A DNA stretch of 64,000 bases, from the NCBI RefSeq assembly GCF_016906535.1, contig NC_057378.1, forward strand, positions 1,860,001 to 1,924,000, given 5' to 3'. The stretch comes from Rhizoctonia solani (Eukaryota; Basidiomycota; Agaricomycetes; Cantharellales; Ceratobasidiaceae). Shown one piece after another: positions 63,322 through 64,000 of this stretch; within the stretch, counting starts at the first letter, position 1, and each line of letters starts with the position of its first letter. The position numbers were made by a program, and so were the translations under genes. The notes under the pieces were generated by a model that was not told the origin of the DNA, searched no databases, and saw only the letters and a program-made list of their open reading frames with translations.

Positions 63322-64000
63322 CCCAAGCTACTGTGCACCCCCAAGGTGCGGATTTTTGTCAAAATTCGCACCTTCATAGCTCATGGTGAGGTTCCAAATG
63401 GGCCGGTTCTGTCCCAGGCCTGGCCAGGTTTCATATTTTAACACCCGCCAAAAGGCCAGTACCTTCTGCAATCTGTAACTAGGTTACTTTCAGAGAATTG
63501 GATGTCCTGGCATTGTACTAGTATTTGCTTTTAACTTTGAGCCAAGGTGTTGCCTTGTATATTATAGCCCAGGATTTCCTGGCCTCTTCTTAGACAGGAG
63601 CCTTTATGACCCATTATTCCTCCATGTTGATGCAATTGCCTAGGGCTTGTTCCCTGACCGCGAGCAATTCCGCTACGTGCCTAACCTTATCTTGGCGGCT
63701 ATGTGTTGCAGACCTGGGCCCATAGTATGGTAATGCGTGACGCTCTGCATTAAAGCCATAACCATTCCGCAAAGCTTGTCTGGTGATCTTGTCACCTATG
63801 TGCTATACTGTACCCATGGGTCAGTTTAACGCCCAAGCTTGTAACCCGGCACTGTACAAGGTTATAATGCTGAAAATCAGTGCGTGTGTTTGAGTGAGAA
63901 TTGAGCTGAAATCAAGGTCAATACATACTGATTTTAGGTATCAATTCTTCCATAGTATGGTTCATGCTGAGGGAGGCATACTAACATTGTAATTTTCAGG
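63322..64000. other. Right flank, no gene seen
   Basis: No ORF or recognisable element is present. A near-perfect hairpin lies at 63343-63374 (AAGGTGCGGATTTTTG against its reverse). The rest could be old repeat or intergenic DNA; I cannot tell. Confidence 0.5.

Noticed and set aside
1..64000. CRISPR arrays, bacterial operons, origins or attachment sites
   Set aside because: No short regularly spaced repeats were seen. Introns, LTR elements and a LINE show this is eukaryotic nuclear DNA.

Overview
The window is a fungal (most likely basidiomycete) chromosome segment made almost entirely of nested retrotransposons around one intact host gene. The fungal call rests on the only complete host gene, a 13-exon EMC1 homologue with 40-55 bp GT-AG introns, and on the element types: chromodomain Ty3/gypsy elements, a Ty1/copia element and a Tad-like LINE with RNase H. 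A Rhizoctonia-like agaricomycete is my guess from general resemblance only.

Region 1 (1-43100) is a pile built on one decayed Ty1/copia element. Its coding region can be followed in five pieces (5627-6735, 12985-13742, 34221-34458, 35031-35172, 42218-42705) and ends in a 279 bp 3' LTR. It has been hit by gypsy element G1 (1-5626, left end outside), G2 (6736-12979, target duplication AACGC), G3 (13743-34215, ATTTC), a solo LTR (34459-35025, GCTTA) and the minus-strand gypsy G5 (35173-42212, AAATC). G3 contains a 13.6 kb giant gypsy, G4 (14782-28412, CCCAT), and a solo LTR (30389-30949, CCCAG). G5 contains another solo LTR (36790-37350, TGTTA). All named target duplications are 5 bp and were read directly. 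G4 is the youngest large element: its LTRs are nearly identical, its 2824-codon Gag-Pol is open, and it carries an extra ORF of unknown function downstream of pol.

Region 2 (43101-47611) is host DNA: a small SNF2-helicase-like remnant, EMC1 on the minus strand (43650-47208), and its upstream region.

Region 3 (47623-63310) is a full-length LINE with an 11 bp target duplication (ATAGTTCTATC), two ORFs, AATAAA and an A-tract. It is interrupted by two solo copies of one long LTR in opposite orientations (51384-53057 and 54672-55905) and by gypsy G6 (56580-62832, TGGGG). The left solo LTR contains a complete 435 bp miniature LTR retrotransposon (TRIM/SMART, 52347-52781) with identical 173 bp LTRs, a primer site, a polypurine tract and a CTAAG target duplication. 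Its LTR holds a tRNA-like sequence without an anticodon arm, whose 3' end would match the element's own primer site. The last 0.7 kb is non-coding.

G1, G2, G3, G6 and the small solo LTRs form one Tf1/sushi-like chromovirus family. G5 is a second, related family. Where both parts are visible, the leader just after the LTR is complementary to a site 34 nt downstream of a TATA box in the LTR, as expected for self-priming. Nearly all older copies are inactivated by changes at CpG sites (CGA to TGA stops, catalytic Asp to Asn).
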